DNA of 64,000 nt, from assembly GCF_900169075.1 (NCBI RefSeq), contig NZ_LT827015.1:62001-126000 (forward strand), read 5' to 3'. The notes beneath the pieces were generated by a model. The model had not been told where the DNA came from. It worked only from the letters and a program-made list of their open reading frames with translations, and searched no databases. Below are positions 8,590 to 18,128 of this stretch, one piece after another (the first letter of the stretch is position 1; the number at the start of each line of letters is the position of its first letter). The DNA is from Chryseobacterium phocaeense. Its GTDB lineage: Bacteria > Bacteroidota > Bacteroidia > Flavobacteriales > Weeksellaceae. The position numbers were made by a program, and so were the translations under genes.

Positions 8590-10890
8590 TTACACCAACG
8601 AAATCCTCAGCGCCAGCAGTCCTGTAATTCCCTGAAGATCTTCCACTTTCAGAAACTCTACATCGTTCTGAAGAATTTCTTTTTTCTGAAGCTTGCTGAT
8701 ATATTCCAGGTATTCTTTCTGGTTTTCCATACCAAAATAAACAATGGTGATTTTTCCGGGGCAGGTGATTCTTTCCGATGAATCTTTTACATGGGCCTTA
8801 TCCAGACGCTTTTTGATAATTTCATAATAAGAATTGTAGGCGCCATCTACATCAAAGCGTTTTTCATCCATTCTGAAACGGATGTCTATTTTCTCGTTAT
8901 ATACAAAGATCAGTGACGCAATATCCAGTTGAATCGGAAGATCCCTTTTAAAGCTCTGGAATTCACGTTCCATATTACAGATCGTTTTCAGCTGCCAGTA
9001 TCTTAATTTGTGAACTTCTTTTGACGTATAATGAAGATCCGGCGCGATATTATGGCCAATGTAGAGATTGTGCTCCACACCGTCTGATTTAAATCTTTCA
9101 AAATAGTGCGGGAAGATCTGCTGGGCTTTTACCTGGCTTTCGTCCAGCATGTCGGCAAGTTTCCTGTTAACCAGGGTGATAGAATCATCTAAGCTTTTTC
9201 TGTTGGCATAAAACAGATCGGTTTGGGTAAAAACCTGTAGGAAATAATCTTTGATTTTATTTTTGATTTCACGGTCGGTTTTCAGTTCCAGTTTCCCCTG
9301 GAGGAAAGGATGGATTTCTTCTCTCAGAAGCCTCTGGAAACGCTGCTCCGTGTCTGCTTTGATTTCGTTGTTCAGTTCATTTTCAAAAATCTCCAGTGCG
9401 AGAAGATATTTCTCCGAATCGGAATTGATCATGACGAAAATATCATGGAGGCTTTCAAGCTGCTGGTTGAGGTCCTCCAGCATAAGGTTAAAACGCTTGT
9501 CTGAAGAAGAACGGATATCCGAGAACCCAAACAGCGGTGTCAGGTTTTTAAAGGAAATCTGTTTCAGGGTATACATCTTTTTCCCGAGTGAGGCATTGAA
9601 ATATTTTTCAGCTTCATTCCTGAATTTCCATACCACACTGTTGTGGATGGAGGTGTATTCCCGCTGGATAATGGCTTCTATCTGATAGTTTTTTTCAAAA
9701 TTGAATCGGTTCAGGGAGAAGAGGATCATATCTGAGAAGAACTCCATTTTCTTCAGCTTTAAGCCATTGAAGCTGTTTGCCTGTGGTGACGTAAATTCCA
9801 TGATGGCCAGAAGTTCTCCGTCCTTCATGATAGGGATGACCATGAAGCTGTTGATATTGTTGTCCTTCAGAATATTGAATGAAGGAAGGCTTTTGATTTC
9901 GTGATCCAGATTGTCAACATTTGAGATCACAATGGGCTTGGAATTATGATTGATGTTGCTGAATGTACTTTTCCGGGTTTCCTCATCAAATGCATTGATC
10001 CAGAAGTCCAGCACATGATGGGTAAAAAGATTTTCATAGATGGGAAGCCTGCCCAGTTTCTGGTCTTTTTTATCGAACAGCATCAGTCCGAAGTTAAGTT
10101 CCGGCACCTCAAAATACGATTTAAAGATTTCAACAAGATTTTCATCCGGGCTCAGATCCTCGGGATCTATTTCTATCATGCTCGATTTAAGGTCAGACAG
10201 GGCCACTTCTGAGGTACAGTCTACTAGGGAAATAATGGTAAACCCTTTTAAAACCCATGATTTTGATGGGAAGTATTTTTTCCAGAGGTTAAAATCATCT
10301 AAATTTTCCAGCAGCATGTCCACCACCTCTTCCGTTGGAATCTTTGCATTTTCGCCGGGATAAACCTCTGTAAAATCTGAATTGACCGTAATTTTATAAT
10401 GCTTCATGATACCCAATCTGTTGGGAATATCATAATAAAAAGGCATGGTACTTTTGATGTCTCTTTTAAAATAACTCTGGAGGATCAGGCAGCAGCAGAA
10501 TACATAAAATTCATCGTCACCGATATTTCTCAGCTCTATTTCAAAATCTTTTCCGGCATCTTTGAGAATATTTTTAAACCTTTCGGTATAGTTAAAAGTG
10601 GTTTTAGAAAGTGGAATACTGGCCGCCTTAATTTCGTTGCGGGTAAGCCCGATAGGGAAAAGGTCTGCAAGCAGCAGCCTGATAAGTTCCTCATGCTTTT
10701 CCAGTACGGCTTCATCCAGAAAACCGTCTTTCAGCTCCGGAAATTTTTCGGTTCTTTCCAATAAAGATTCAGCATAGTTGACCCGGTACTCCAAACGGTC
10801 GTTGTAGCGGATATGTTCCAGAACATCCAAATATTTTTTGAATGATATTAGAACCTCAAAGGGAGCGTCTTTTTTGTAAAGATTGGCCAA
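8590..10890 (-). CDS. Large GAF-domain-containing cytoplasmic protein
   Basis: The 766-residue soluble protein begins MANLYKKDAPFEVLISFKKY. Its N-terminal 250 residues are helical and unrecognised. The central part (about 270-430) has a GAF-like pattern ending in FMVIPIMKDGELLAIMEFTS. The rest is largely helical with charged coiled-coil-like stretches. No kinase, cyclase or DNA-binding output domain is visible. A GAF-type sensor role is plausible, but the ligand and target are unknown. It is a single gene with no obvious operon partner; the spacer to the next minus-strand gene downstream is 145 bp. Confidence 0.6.
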   Translation of the reverse strand: MANLYKKDAPFEVLISFKKYLDVLEHIRYNDRLEYRVNYAESLLERTEKFPELKDGFLDEAVLEKHEELIRLLLADLFPIGLTRNEIKAASIPLSKTTFNYTERFKNILKDAGKDFEIELRNIGDDEFYVFCCCLILQSYFKRDIKSTMPFYYDIPNRLGIMKHYKITVNSDFTEVYPGENAKIPTEEVVDMLLENLDDFNLWKKYFPSKSWVLKGFTIISLVDCTSEVALSDLKSSMIEIDPEDLSPDENLVEIFKSYFEVPELNFGLMLFDKKDQKLGRLPIYENLFTHHVLDFWINAFDEETRKSTFSNINHNSKPIVISNVDNLDHEIKSLPSFNILKDNNINSFMVIPIMKDGELLAIMEFTSPQANSFNGLKLKKMEFFSDMILFSLNRFNFEKNYQIEAIIQREYTSIHNSVVWKFRNEAEKYFNASLGKKMYTLKQISFKNLTPLFGFSDIRSSSDKRFNLMLEDLNQQLESLHDIFVMINSDSEKYLLALEIFENELNNEIKADTEQRFQRLLREEIHPFLQGKLELKTDREIKNKIKDYFLQVFTQTDLFYANRKSLDDSITLVNRKLADMLDESQVKAQQIFPHYFERFKSDGVEHNLYIGHNIAPDLHYTSKEVHKLRYWQLKTICNMEREFQSFKRDLPIQLDIASLIFVYNEKIDIRFRMDEKRFDVDGAYNSYYEIIKKRLDKAHVKDSSERITCPGKITIVYFGMENQKEYLEYISKLQKKEILQNDVEFLKVEDLQGITGLLALRISLV

Positions 10891-11017
10891 ATGCTGAAAT
10901 TTAAAGTAAAGTTATGAAAAAAACGGCATTTTCAAATAGCCTTCAAATTGGTAAAAATGATCTTTCTGAATGACTTTATTTATTTTTTTCAAACAAAACT
11001 TCCAAAAAGATAGAGCA

Positions 11018-11269
11018 TTATCTGTTCTCTCTTTTCTTTTTGAAAAATTCGGCAGTTTTGTGATAAAGAGTAGGATAAAATTCTGAGGTTCCGATCTTTA
11101 ATTCCCTGGTTACCGGGAAAAGGAATTTCATCAGCGGAACAGAGAATATAAGGGCAAGGGGCAGGACAAGTATTCCGTAATTCTCAGTATCTTTTAGGTC
11201 TTTACTGACAAAAAATAGAAAAGCTATGATAAGCAGAGCAGTAAGGACGGTGATGAGGTGTTTTTTCAT
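11018..11269 (-). CDS. Small two-helix membrane protein
   Basis: The chosen start is the ATG at 11269 (MKKHLITVLTALLIIAFLF), giving 83 residues; the frame extends six codons upstream only to a TTG. Two hydrophobic segments (about 5-22 and 33-50) are followed by a basic tail ending KKKRENR. No family is recognised. It is conserved-looking but of unknown function, lying between the GAF protein and the nuo operon terminator. Confidence 0.5.
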   Translation of the reverse strand: MKKHLITVLTALLIIAFLFFVSKDLKDTENYGILVLPLALIFSVPLMKFLFPVTRELKIGTSEFYPTLYHKTAEFFKKKRENR

Positions 11270-11370
11270 TGTGATTAATGTACTCAAATGTAGTGTTTTT
11301 TTTGGAAATTATATTAACTGTGAATTTTTGAGACAATGTATTAGTCAATATTAAGGATTATTTTTTTGGT

Positions 11371-11575
11371 TAATCGCAAGGGCGCAAGGATTTAAAATTG
11401 TGATGTTGTTAAGGCGCAAGAAAATCAAAGATTTTCAGCAAGAATCGCGCAGTCGATATAGGATTTCTTTATTCACATTGTTTATAACGGTATTAAATTC
11501 TATCTCCGATAAAATCCCTGCGTTCTTAAAATAATCGGGTTTTAATGGATTTCCCTTGCGTCTTTGCGTTTAAAA
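11371..11575. repeat. Degenerate CGCAAgGCGCAAg-type interspersed repeat
   Basis: The roughly 390-bp gap between 11288 and 11677 contains no gene. Its middle has tcgcaagggcgcaagg at 11373, an internal aaggcgcaag copy near 11410, and the inverted counterpart cccttgcgtctttgcg at 11553-11568. A small hairpin, gaaaatc-aaa-gattttc, lies inside. The terminal inverted arrangement suggests a non-coding MITE-like or repetitive-palindrome element. That it is repeated elsewhere in the genome is an inference. Confidence 0.45.
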
Positions 11576-11628
11576 CATACTCAAAAAACTCAGGAAATGG
11601 AGCTTAATATTCTTTGATTAGTCATAAA

Positions 11629-11656
11629 AAAAGCACAACAGGAAAGTTGTGCTTTT
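11629..11656 (-). terminator. Rho-independent terminator of the nuo operon
   Basis: An 11-bp perfect stem aaaagcacaac / gttgtgctttt with a 6-nt loop lies just past the nuoN stop. On the minus strand it is followed by a run of T residues. Confidence 0.85.
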
Positions 11657-11677
11657 GTATATTTTGATATCAGTATT

Positions 11678-13057
11678 TTATAATCCGAACTGTCTTGCGA
11701 ACAGGTCAGGGAAAACTCCCAATATAATAATTGATGCAATGACAAATACCGCTACGATATTGTAAGTCAATGTTACTTTTTCTGAAGATTTGAATGTAGA
11801 TTCTTTGAAGAAGAACATGGCAATGATCAGTCTTAAGTAGAATGCAATAGAAAGGGCAGAACCTAACACAGCAATTAATACAAGGAAAGCTGCACCGTTC
11901 ATCGCCTGGGAGAACAACGCAAATTTACCCATAAAACCTGCTGTTAATGGAACTCCGGCCATTGAAAGCATGGAGATTGCTGCTGCTGTAGCCAATAGAG
12001 GTTCAGTTTTTGCCAATCCCTTGAAAGCTCCGAAAGAGGTTTCTCTTTTCAATTTTTCTACCCAGATCAGGCACATGAAAACACCTACTGTAGATAACGA
12101 GTAAGCGAATAGGTAAAATGCCAGGTTATAGGTAGAAAGATTAGTCATTCCGAAGAATACAAGTCCGATGTATCCTGCATGAGATACGGATGAGTAAGCC
12201 AGCATTCTTTTTGCGTTCGTCTGGGCAAGTCCCATCACGTTGGCCAAAAGCAGGGTAATGATCAGGAATACACCTAAAACATTGATCCATTCATGGGTAA
12301 CGCCTGCAAAACCAATCGTCATCAACCTGAATAAAGCAAAGAATCCTGAGATCTTCACAACACTTGCCATAAATGCAGTGATCAGGGAAGGCGCTCCGGC
12401 GTATACATCCGGGCTCCACATATGGAAAGGCGCTAAAGCCACTTTAAATGCCAGGGCACAAAGGATCAGTAATACTCCCAGAATGAACATCACATCTTTA
12501 GAGTTTTTAACCCCGAACTCCTGGATTTTATATAAATCGAAACTTCCTGCACTTCCGTAAATAAATGCAATACCGAACAGTAAGAAACCTGTTGCGAAAG
12601 CACCCATCAGGAAATACTTGATTGAAGCCTCATTGGATCTTAAATCAGTTTTGTTAGCCCCTGCCATTACATATAAAGGAATGGAAAGGATCTCTACTCC
12701 TAAGAACAGCGTTACCAGGTTCTGGAATCCGAAAAGAATAATCCCGCCGCATAATGCAAAAAGCATCAGGGCATATAATTCCGACTGGTGACTTCTGTGG
12801 TTGCTGAACGCAAAACCGCCCAGGAAAAATAACAATAGGGTAGTCACAATGGATATTTTAGTAAATAATGCAGTATTTAATGTATACTCATACATGTGTC
12901 TGTACTTTTCGAAGAAAGCACATTCCGGTAGGAAGCTTACATATAACGCTACGATCAGTCCTAAAATCCCAATATACCTTGCGAATTTTCCCTGTTCGAA
13001 AACTCCTGAAAATAACGCAATAACTGCCGTTAGGAAAACAATAATTAAAACACTCAT
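11678..13057 (-). CDS. nuoN: NADH-quinone oxidoreductase subunit N
   Basis: The 459-residue polytopic antiporter-like subunit of complex I is the last gene of the operon. Many transmembrane helices are visible. The central motif LAFKVALAPFHMWSPDVYAGAP carries the conserved Lys and the HxWxPDxY signature of NuoN/NuoM/NuoL, and AGVPLTAGFMGKF follows in the C-terminal half. It forms part of the proton-translocating membrane arm. It follows nuoM after about 160 bp of repeat-rich spacer and is followed by the operon terminator. Confidence 0.95.
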   Translation of the reverse strand: MSVLIIVFLTAVIALFSGVFEQGKFARYIGILGLIVALYVSFLPECAFFEKYRHMYEYTLNTALFTKISIVTTLLLFFLGGFAFSNHRSHQSELYALMLFALCGGIILFGFQNLVTLFLGVEILSIPLYVMAGANKTDLRSNEASIKYFLMGAFATGFLLFGIAFIYGSAGSFDLYKIQEFGVKNSKDVMFILGVLLILCALAFKVALAPFHMWSPDVYAGAPSLITAFMASVVKISGFFALFRLMTIGFAGVTHEWINVLGVFLIITLLLANVMGLAQTNAKRMLAYSSVSHAGYIGLVFFGMTNLSTYNLAFYLFAYSLSTVGVFMCLIWVEKLKRETSFGAFKGLAKTEPLLATAAAISMLSMAGVPLTAGFMGKFALFSQAMNGAAFLVLIAVLGSALSIAFYLRLIIAMFFFKESTFKSSEKVTLTYNIVAVFVIASIIILGVFPDLFARQFGL

Positions 13058-13217
13058 ACTATAGATTTGAGATGTGAGATTTGAGTTTAAAGTTTAAAGG
13101 TCAAGGTTTAAAGTTATTGTGATAGCCGGAAATCCGGAATTCCAGTCTTTATTCTTTTCTCTTTATTCTTTTGCTCTTCTGATCTCTTAATTTTTTAATT
13201 TTTACTCTTTTAATTTT

Positions 13218-14711
13218 TTAGCTGGCCATCGCCGTATAGATAAACTTCAGCGAACTATTGACCATATCGATCACCGGCTGAGGGAAAATACCCAGCAGGA
13301 TCACGAAAACCGCTAAACTTGCCAATACGGAGAATTCTACACCGGAAAGGTCTCTGGCTGTACTTAAAACAGCTTCGTCTCCTTCCCCGAACATAGCTTT
13401 TCCGTAGAATCTCAATAGGTACACAGCACAAAGAATTACCGTAAGACCGGCGATTACTGCTGCCAGCCCGTTAAAATCATAGACTGATTTCAGCAAAATA
13501 AATTCCCCGATAAATCCATTCGTCAACGGAACTCCCATTGAACCTAATATAATAATCAGAAACAGCACGGCAAATTTAGGAGCCACTTTCGCTAAACCTC
13601 CCATTTGTCTGATGTCTCTTGACTTAAATCTTTTGTATAAAATATCACAGCAGTAGAACAGTCCCACCACGTTGATACCGTGGGCAAACGTCTGTACCAA
13701 TGCGCCTTCAGCACCTTCGATATTGAATGTTCCTCTTAAAGTAATCACTGCGGAGGAGAAAATCCCTGCTACCATTAATCCTACGTGAGAGAAAGAAGAA
13801 TACGCGATGATTCTCTTCATATCCGTCTGGATGATTGCGATTAATGCTCCGTGAACAATTCCTACGATGGCTAAAATAATAACGATCTGTCCTGAAATTC
13901 CTGCAATGGGAAGCGGCGAGATCGGCAATAAATAACGAATAACGCCATAAACTGCCATTTTCAGCATGATCCCTGATAAAAGCATGGATCCCTGGGTAGG
14001 AGAGTAGGTATAAGTATCCGGCTGCCACGTATGGAAAGGGAATACCGGTAATTTCACTGCAAATGCAAAGAAAATAAACCAGAATACCACCGTCTGCTGT
14101 ACTTCATTAAGATCAGCATTGTAAAGGTCCGTTAAAGCGAATGATGCCGAGTGATTGTACACATAGATCAATCCTGCTAACATAAATAGTGACCCCACGA
14201 ATGTATAAACGAAGAATTTCGTAGTGAATTCAAATCTTTTGTTTTCCTGGCCCCAAAGTCCGGCAATAAACCAGATCGGGATAAGGGTTACTTCCCAGAA
14301 AATGTAGAATAGCAATCCGTCAAGCGATGTGAAAACCCCTACAAGACCAAACTGCATCAGCAGGATCAGACCATAGAATGTATTTCTGTAGCTAACATTT
14401 TCGTTAAAAGATGATAAAATAATGATTGGCGTAAGAATATTGGTCAACAGTAAAAGCAGCAGGCTCATCCCGTCTATCCCGAAATGAAGTGAGCTTTTAA
14501 TAAATTGTGACCAAGGGTAGTTGATCTCGTGCTGTAGTACGCTGTCTACCGTTGGATTAAAATCAAAATCCGCTACGATGTAGAACGTAATGAGCATTTG
14601 GATCAAAGCAATTCCCAGCGCCAAATATTTGCTGGATTTATCTTTCCATGCAAAAACTAATCCCGAACCTACAAGAGGTAATAGTAATAATGTTAATAAT
14701 AAACCAGACAT
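13218..14711 (-). CDS. nuoM: NADH-quinone oxidoreductase subunit M
   Basis: The 497-residue antiporter-like membrane subunit of complex I contains FYIFWEVTLIPIWF with the conserved Glu of the first half-channel, FAFAVKLPVFPFHTWQPDTY with the conserved Lys and HTWQPD motif, and SMGVPLTNGFIGEF. About 14 helices are predicted by eye. Its ATG shares one base with the nuoL stop, indicating translational coupling. It belongs to the proton-pumping membrane arm. Confidence 0.95.
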   Translation of the reverse strand: MSGLLLTLLLLPLVGSGLVFAWKDKSSKYLALGIALIQMLITFYIVADFDFNPTVDSVLQHEINYPWSQFIKSSLHFGIDGMSLLLLLLTNILTPIIILSSFNENVSYRNTFYGLILLMQFGLVGVFTSLDGLLFYIFWEVTLIPIWFIAGLWGQENKRFEFTTKFFVYTFVGSLFMLAGLIYVYNHSASFALTDLYNADLNEVQQTVVFWFIFFAFAVKLPVFPFHTWQPDTYTYSPTQGSMLLSGIMLKMAVYGVIRYLLPISPLPIAGISGQIVIILAIVGIVHGALIAIIQTDMKRIIAYSSFSHVGLMVAGIFSSAVITLRGTFNIEGAEGALVQTFAHGINVVGLFYCCDILYKRFKSRDIRQMGGLAKVAPKFAVLFLIIILGSMGVPLTNGFIGEFILLKSVYDFNGLAAVIAGLTVILCAVYLLRFYGKAMFGEGDEAVLSTARDLSGVEFSVLASLAVFVILLGIFPQPVIDMVNSSLKFIYTAMAS

Positions 14712-16624
14712 TATTGTAATATAAAGTTAACAATCAGTATAATTCCCACCGCTAAAGACATAATCAGAATATAGGTCTCTACATTTCCGTTCTGGATACG
14801 CTTCATGGCTTTTCCGCTGTCTTCAGCGCCTTCGCCCACGAAGTCTACAAAACGGTCTAAGATTCCTTTATCGAACATCTTTCCTCCGCGTCCTAATCCT
14901 TCAACAGTTTTTACAATCAATGCATTGTAAAGTTCGTCTACATATAATTTTTTAGCAGAAAGCTTTTCCCATCCGGTATAGCTTTCTTCTGCAAGCGCCA
15001 TCTTTTTCTTTTTCACGTAGGTATTCTTTACGATAAACCATACGCAGAAGAACATAAGAACCGTAGCGCCTAATAGTATCATTTCAGTTCCAAACGGTAC
15101 TCCGGAAAGAGTTGCTTCCATCTGGCTGTAGCTTTGCTCGGTAAGAACAGGCTTCAGCCATTCCATTAATTTAGCATAATGGCCGTGCCCGATGAAGTGA
15201 GGAAGGTTAATGAAACCTCCAAGTACAGAAAGGATAGCCAGTACGATCAGCGGAAGCGTCATATTGGACGGGCTTTCGTGTAAGTGGTGTTTCTGGTCTT
15301 CTGTCCCTCTGAATTCTCCGTGGAACGTAAGATAATACAGTCTGAACATATAGGTGGCAGTCATGGCCGCTAAAACAAAGAGCATCACCCAGTACACCGG
15401 ATTTTTAGCGAAAGCTGCGACTAAAATTTCGTCTTTTGAGATCATCCCCGATAATAAAGGGAAACCCGAAATAGCTAATGTTCCGATCAGGAAAGTAGCA
15501 TGGGTCACGGGAATGTATTTTTTCAGCCCCCCCATGAAACGCATATCCTGCTCGTTGCTCATGGCGTGGATCACAGAACCTGCCCCCAGGAATAATAAAG
15601 CTTTAAAGAATGCGTGCGTCATTACGTGGAACATCGCCGTAGTATAAGCTCCCAGTCCCAAAGCAATGAACATGAATCCAAGCTGTGAAACGGTAGAGTA
15701 TGCCAATACTTTTTTGATGTCGTTCTGACGAAGTGCATAGAATCCTGCCAAAGCTGCAGTTAAGAATCCGATTAAGAGAATTCCTCCCTGAACGGTAGGA
15801 GCTAAAGTAAATAAGAAGTTGGATCTTACCACTAAATAAATACCTGCCGTTACCATCGTTGCCGCGTGGATCAATGCGGAAACCGGAGTAGGACCTGCCA
15901 TTGCATCCGGTAACCATGTATATAAAGGAACCTGCGCAGATTTACCGGTTGCTCCGATAAATAAACTCGCTGTAATGAATATAATTACTGTTCCGTCCAA
16001 TTCAAATTTTGAAGCGTTTTGTGCTACGGTAAGGTAATCCACTGCGTTGGTCTGAGCCGCAATCATAAAGATTCCGATCAATAAGGCAAGGTCACCAATT
16101 CTGTTCATGATGAAAGCTTTTCTAGCTGCTTTACCATATTCTTCGTTAGTATACCAGAACCCGATCAGCAGATAAGAACAAAGACCTACACCTTCCCATC
16201 CGATAAACAGGATCAGGTAGTTGCTTCCCATTACCAAAAGTAACATGGAGAAGATGAAAAGATTCAGATAAGTAAAAAACTTATAGAAACCTTTGTCATG
16301 GCTCATATATCCGATCGAGTACAGGTGGATCAGGGAACCGATTCCCGTAATGATCATCACCATCATTAATGAAAGCTGATCAATCTGGAATCCGAAATTG
16401 ATCTGAACCCCGTTTACAGTAAACCACTCAAATGCTTTTACGATCACCGGCTGGCTTTCTGAATTCATATTCATGAAAAGACTTACTGCAATACAGAATG
16501 ATCCGAAAACCATAGCTGTAGCCAGAGAGCCGACAAATATTTTTGGAAGATTTTTCCCGAATAAACCGTTAATAAGAAACCCTAAAAGTGGTAAAAGTAC
16601 TATTGCATACACTAAATTTTCCAT
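14711..16624 (-). CDS. nuoL: NADH-quinone oxidoreductase subunit L
   Basis: The 637-residue protein is the largest membrane subunit of complex I. Signature segments are LILFIGWEGVGLCSYLLIGF, KSAQVPLYTWLPDAMAGPTP and SALIHAATMVTAGIYLV, matching the antiporter-like core. The C terminus carries the extended region expected for the long lateral helix and a final hydrophobic anchor (ILIMSLAVGIILIVNF). The length is normal. It is spaced 3 bp from nuoK and overlaps nuoM by one base. Confidence 0.95.
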   Translation of the reverse strand: MENLVYAIVLLPLLGFLINGLFGKNLPKIFVGSLATAMVFGSFCIAVSLFMNMNSESQPVIVKAFEWFTVNGVQINFGFQIDQLSLMMVMIITGIGSLIHLYSIGYMSHDKGFYKFFTYLNLFIFSMLLLVMGSNYLILFIGWEGVGLCSYLLIGFWYTNEEYGKAARKAFIMNRIGDLALLIGIFMIAAQTNAVDYLTVAQNASKFELDGTVIIFITASLFIGATGKSAQVPLYTWLPDAMAGPTPVSALIHAATMVTAGIYLVVRSNFLFTLAPTVQGGILLIGFLTAALAGFYALRQNDIKKVLAYSTVSQLGFMFIALGLGAYTTAMFHVMTHAFFKALLFLGAGSVIHAMSNEQDMRFMGGLKKYIPVTHATFLIGTLAISGFPLLSGMISKDEILVAAFAKNPVYWVMLFVLAAMTATYMFRLYYLTFHGEFRGTEDQKHHLHESPSNMTLPLIVLAILSVLGGFINLPHFIGHGHYAKLMEWLKPVLTEQSYSQMEATLSGVPFGTEMILLGATVLMFFCVWFIVKNTYVKKKKMALAEESYTGWEKLSAKKLYVDELYNALIVKTVEGLGRGGKMFDKGILDRFVDFVGEGAEDSGKAMKRIQNGNVETYILIMSLAVGIILIVNFILQ

Positions 16625-16627
16625 TCC

Positions 16628-16957
16628 TTATCCTCTTAATTTATTAAATATACTAACATCTACAGAACGGGTATTTCTATACAGCATAGCAATAATTGCC
16701 AGACCTACCGCTACTTCAGCGGCGGCTACCACCATAATGAAGAAAACTAAAAGCTGTCCGTCTCCGTTGCCTTTATACGCTGAAAAAGCAGCCAGTAAAA
16801 GGTTCGTGGAATTTAGCATAAGCTCTACACAGCCCAAAATAACAATAGCATTTTTCCTCAGCAATACGCCCAACACTCCCAAACTGAATAATACAGAAGA
16901 AAGAATGATGAAATAATTCAGAGGGACGCTTTGTATAAATGTATTTACTTCTCCCAT
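16628..16957 (-). CDS. nuoK: NADH-quinone oxidoreductase subunit K
   Basis: The 109-residue, three-helix membrane subunit contains LGVLLRKNAIVILGCVELML with the conserved Glu of the membrane-arm proton path, and VVAAAEVAVGLAIIAML with the second conserved Glu. The size and its position between nuoJ (4 bp) and nuoL (3 bp) fit the canonical order. Confidence 0.95.
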   Translation of the reverse strand: MGEVNTFIQSVPLNYFIILSSVLFSLGVLGVLLRKNAIVILGCVELMLNSTNLLLAAFSAYKGNGDGQLLVFFIMVVAAAEVAVGLAIIAMLYRNTRSVDVSIFNKLRG

Positions 16958-16961
16958 AATT

Positions 16962-17459
16962 TTATAAATCTTTTTTACCGATTAATACCGCACCTACAAT
17001 ACCTGCCAAAATCAGGATAGAAGCAAGCTCAAACGGTAAAACATATTCATTAAACAAAAGCCTACCCAGATTTTTCGTAAGACCCACACCTTTATCTACA
17101 TTTTCAACAACAATATGGTTATCCTGAACACCTCTGAATACGCCTAAAACTCCAATTAATAAAAGACCGGCCGTAAAAACTCCGACAAATTTTAAAGTAT
17201 TGCCCTTCTTACTTTCGTCTTCTTTATTAAGGTTAAGCATCATCAGGATATAAAGGAATAATACCATGATGGCTCCGGCGTACACTATAATCTGGATAAT
17301 CGCAAGGAATTGTGCATTCAGAAGAATGTACATGCCTGCAATGGAAAACATCGTAACAATTAATGACAAAATAGCATAGAGAGGATTTCTTGCAAATACA
17401 AAATACACTGCACTTGCCACTGCTAAAAACGCCACCAAGAAAAATAAAAACTGATCCAT
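16962..17459 (-). CDS. nuoJ: NADH-quinone oxidoreductase subunit J
   Basis: The 165-residue membrane subunit shows ARNPLYAILSLIVTMFSIAG and the helix IIVYAGAIMVLFLYILMML, which corresponds to the bulge-containing TM3 of NuoJ. Five helices are visible. Its start codon overlaps the nuoI stop by one base (TAATG), so the two are probably translationally coupled. Confidence 0.95.
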   Translation of the reverse strand: MDQFLFFLVAFLAVASAVYFVFARNPLYAILSLIVTMFSIAGMYILLNAQFLAIIQIIVYAGAIMVLFLYILMMLNLNKEDESKKGNTLKFVGVFTAGLLLIGVLGVFRGVQDNHIVVENVDKGVGLTKNLGRLLFNEYVLPFELASILILAGIVGAVLIGKKDL

Positions 17460-18016
17460 TATTTTACCGCATTTTTTTGTTTCTCGGATTGTCTTGTCGT
17501 AATGTCAATCCTTTCATTTATTTTTTCTACCAACTTATCTTTTCCGTAGATGAAAGATCCTCTGTTGGTTTCCACGTCTACCAGTCTGTCTGTAAGATAG
17601 ATGGCAGATTTCGGGCAGGCTTCTTCACACATTCCGCAGAAAATACATCTCAGCATATTGATTTCATATACTGATGCATATTTTTCTTCTCTGTAAAGAC
17701 CTTTTTCCTCCTTCGTTCTTTCGGCAGCAGTCATGGTGATGGCTTCTGCAGGGCAGGCTACGGCACAAAGTCCACAGGCTGTACATCTTTCTCTGCCTTC
17801 CTCGTCTCTTTTCAAAACGTGCTGACCTCTCCAGATGGTGGTTCTGGGTTTCTGTACTTCCGGATACGAATATACTGCGGGAGCACCTTTTATCACGGTT
17901 CTTACAGCATGCTTAAATGTAATCCCCATCCCGGTAAAAATAGCAGGAAGGTAGATTTTTTCAGCAAGGGTCATTTCTTTGTTGGAAACAACTTTTGATC
18001 TGTTCGTAAGTTTCAT
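17459..18016 (-). CDS. nuoI: NADH-quinone oxidoreductase subunit I
   Basis: The 185-residue ferredoxin-like subunit has two complete 4Fe-4S motifs, CTACGLCAVACP (about 100-111) and CIFCGMCEEACP (about 145-156), which hold clusters N6a and N6b between the peripheral arm and the quinone site. An N-terminal segment near LPAIFTGMGITFKHAV provides the membrane-surface helix. It sits between nuoH and nuoJ, with a repeat-containing 112-bp spacer upstream. Confidence 0.95.
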   Translation of the reverse strand: MKLTNRSKVVSNKEMTLAEKIYLPAIFTGMGITFKHAVRTVIKGAPAVYSYPEVQKPRTTIWRGQHVLKRDEEGRERCTACGLCAVACPAEAITMTAAERTKEEKGLYREEKYASVYEINMLRCIFCGMCEEACPKSAIYLTDRLVDVETNRGSFIYGKDKLVEKINERIDITTRQSEKQKNAVK

Positions 18017-18128
18017 TTAATTATAGATGTTAGATGTTAGACGTTAGATGTTAGAAGATGGAAGCGGGAAGTTCTTACCCGGATCACCAAATTATCACAT
18101 CATCACATCATCTCATTTTCAAATTATT
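18017..18128. repeat. Word-like degenerate repeat in nuoH-nuoI spacer
   Basis: The spacer begins with tandem variants of agatgttag (tagatgttagatgttagac at about 18025), followed by atcacatcatcacatcatct near 18090. No gene fits. Comparable but different word repeats occur in several other spacers of this operon. Confidence 0.55.
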
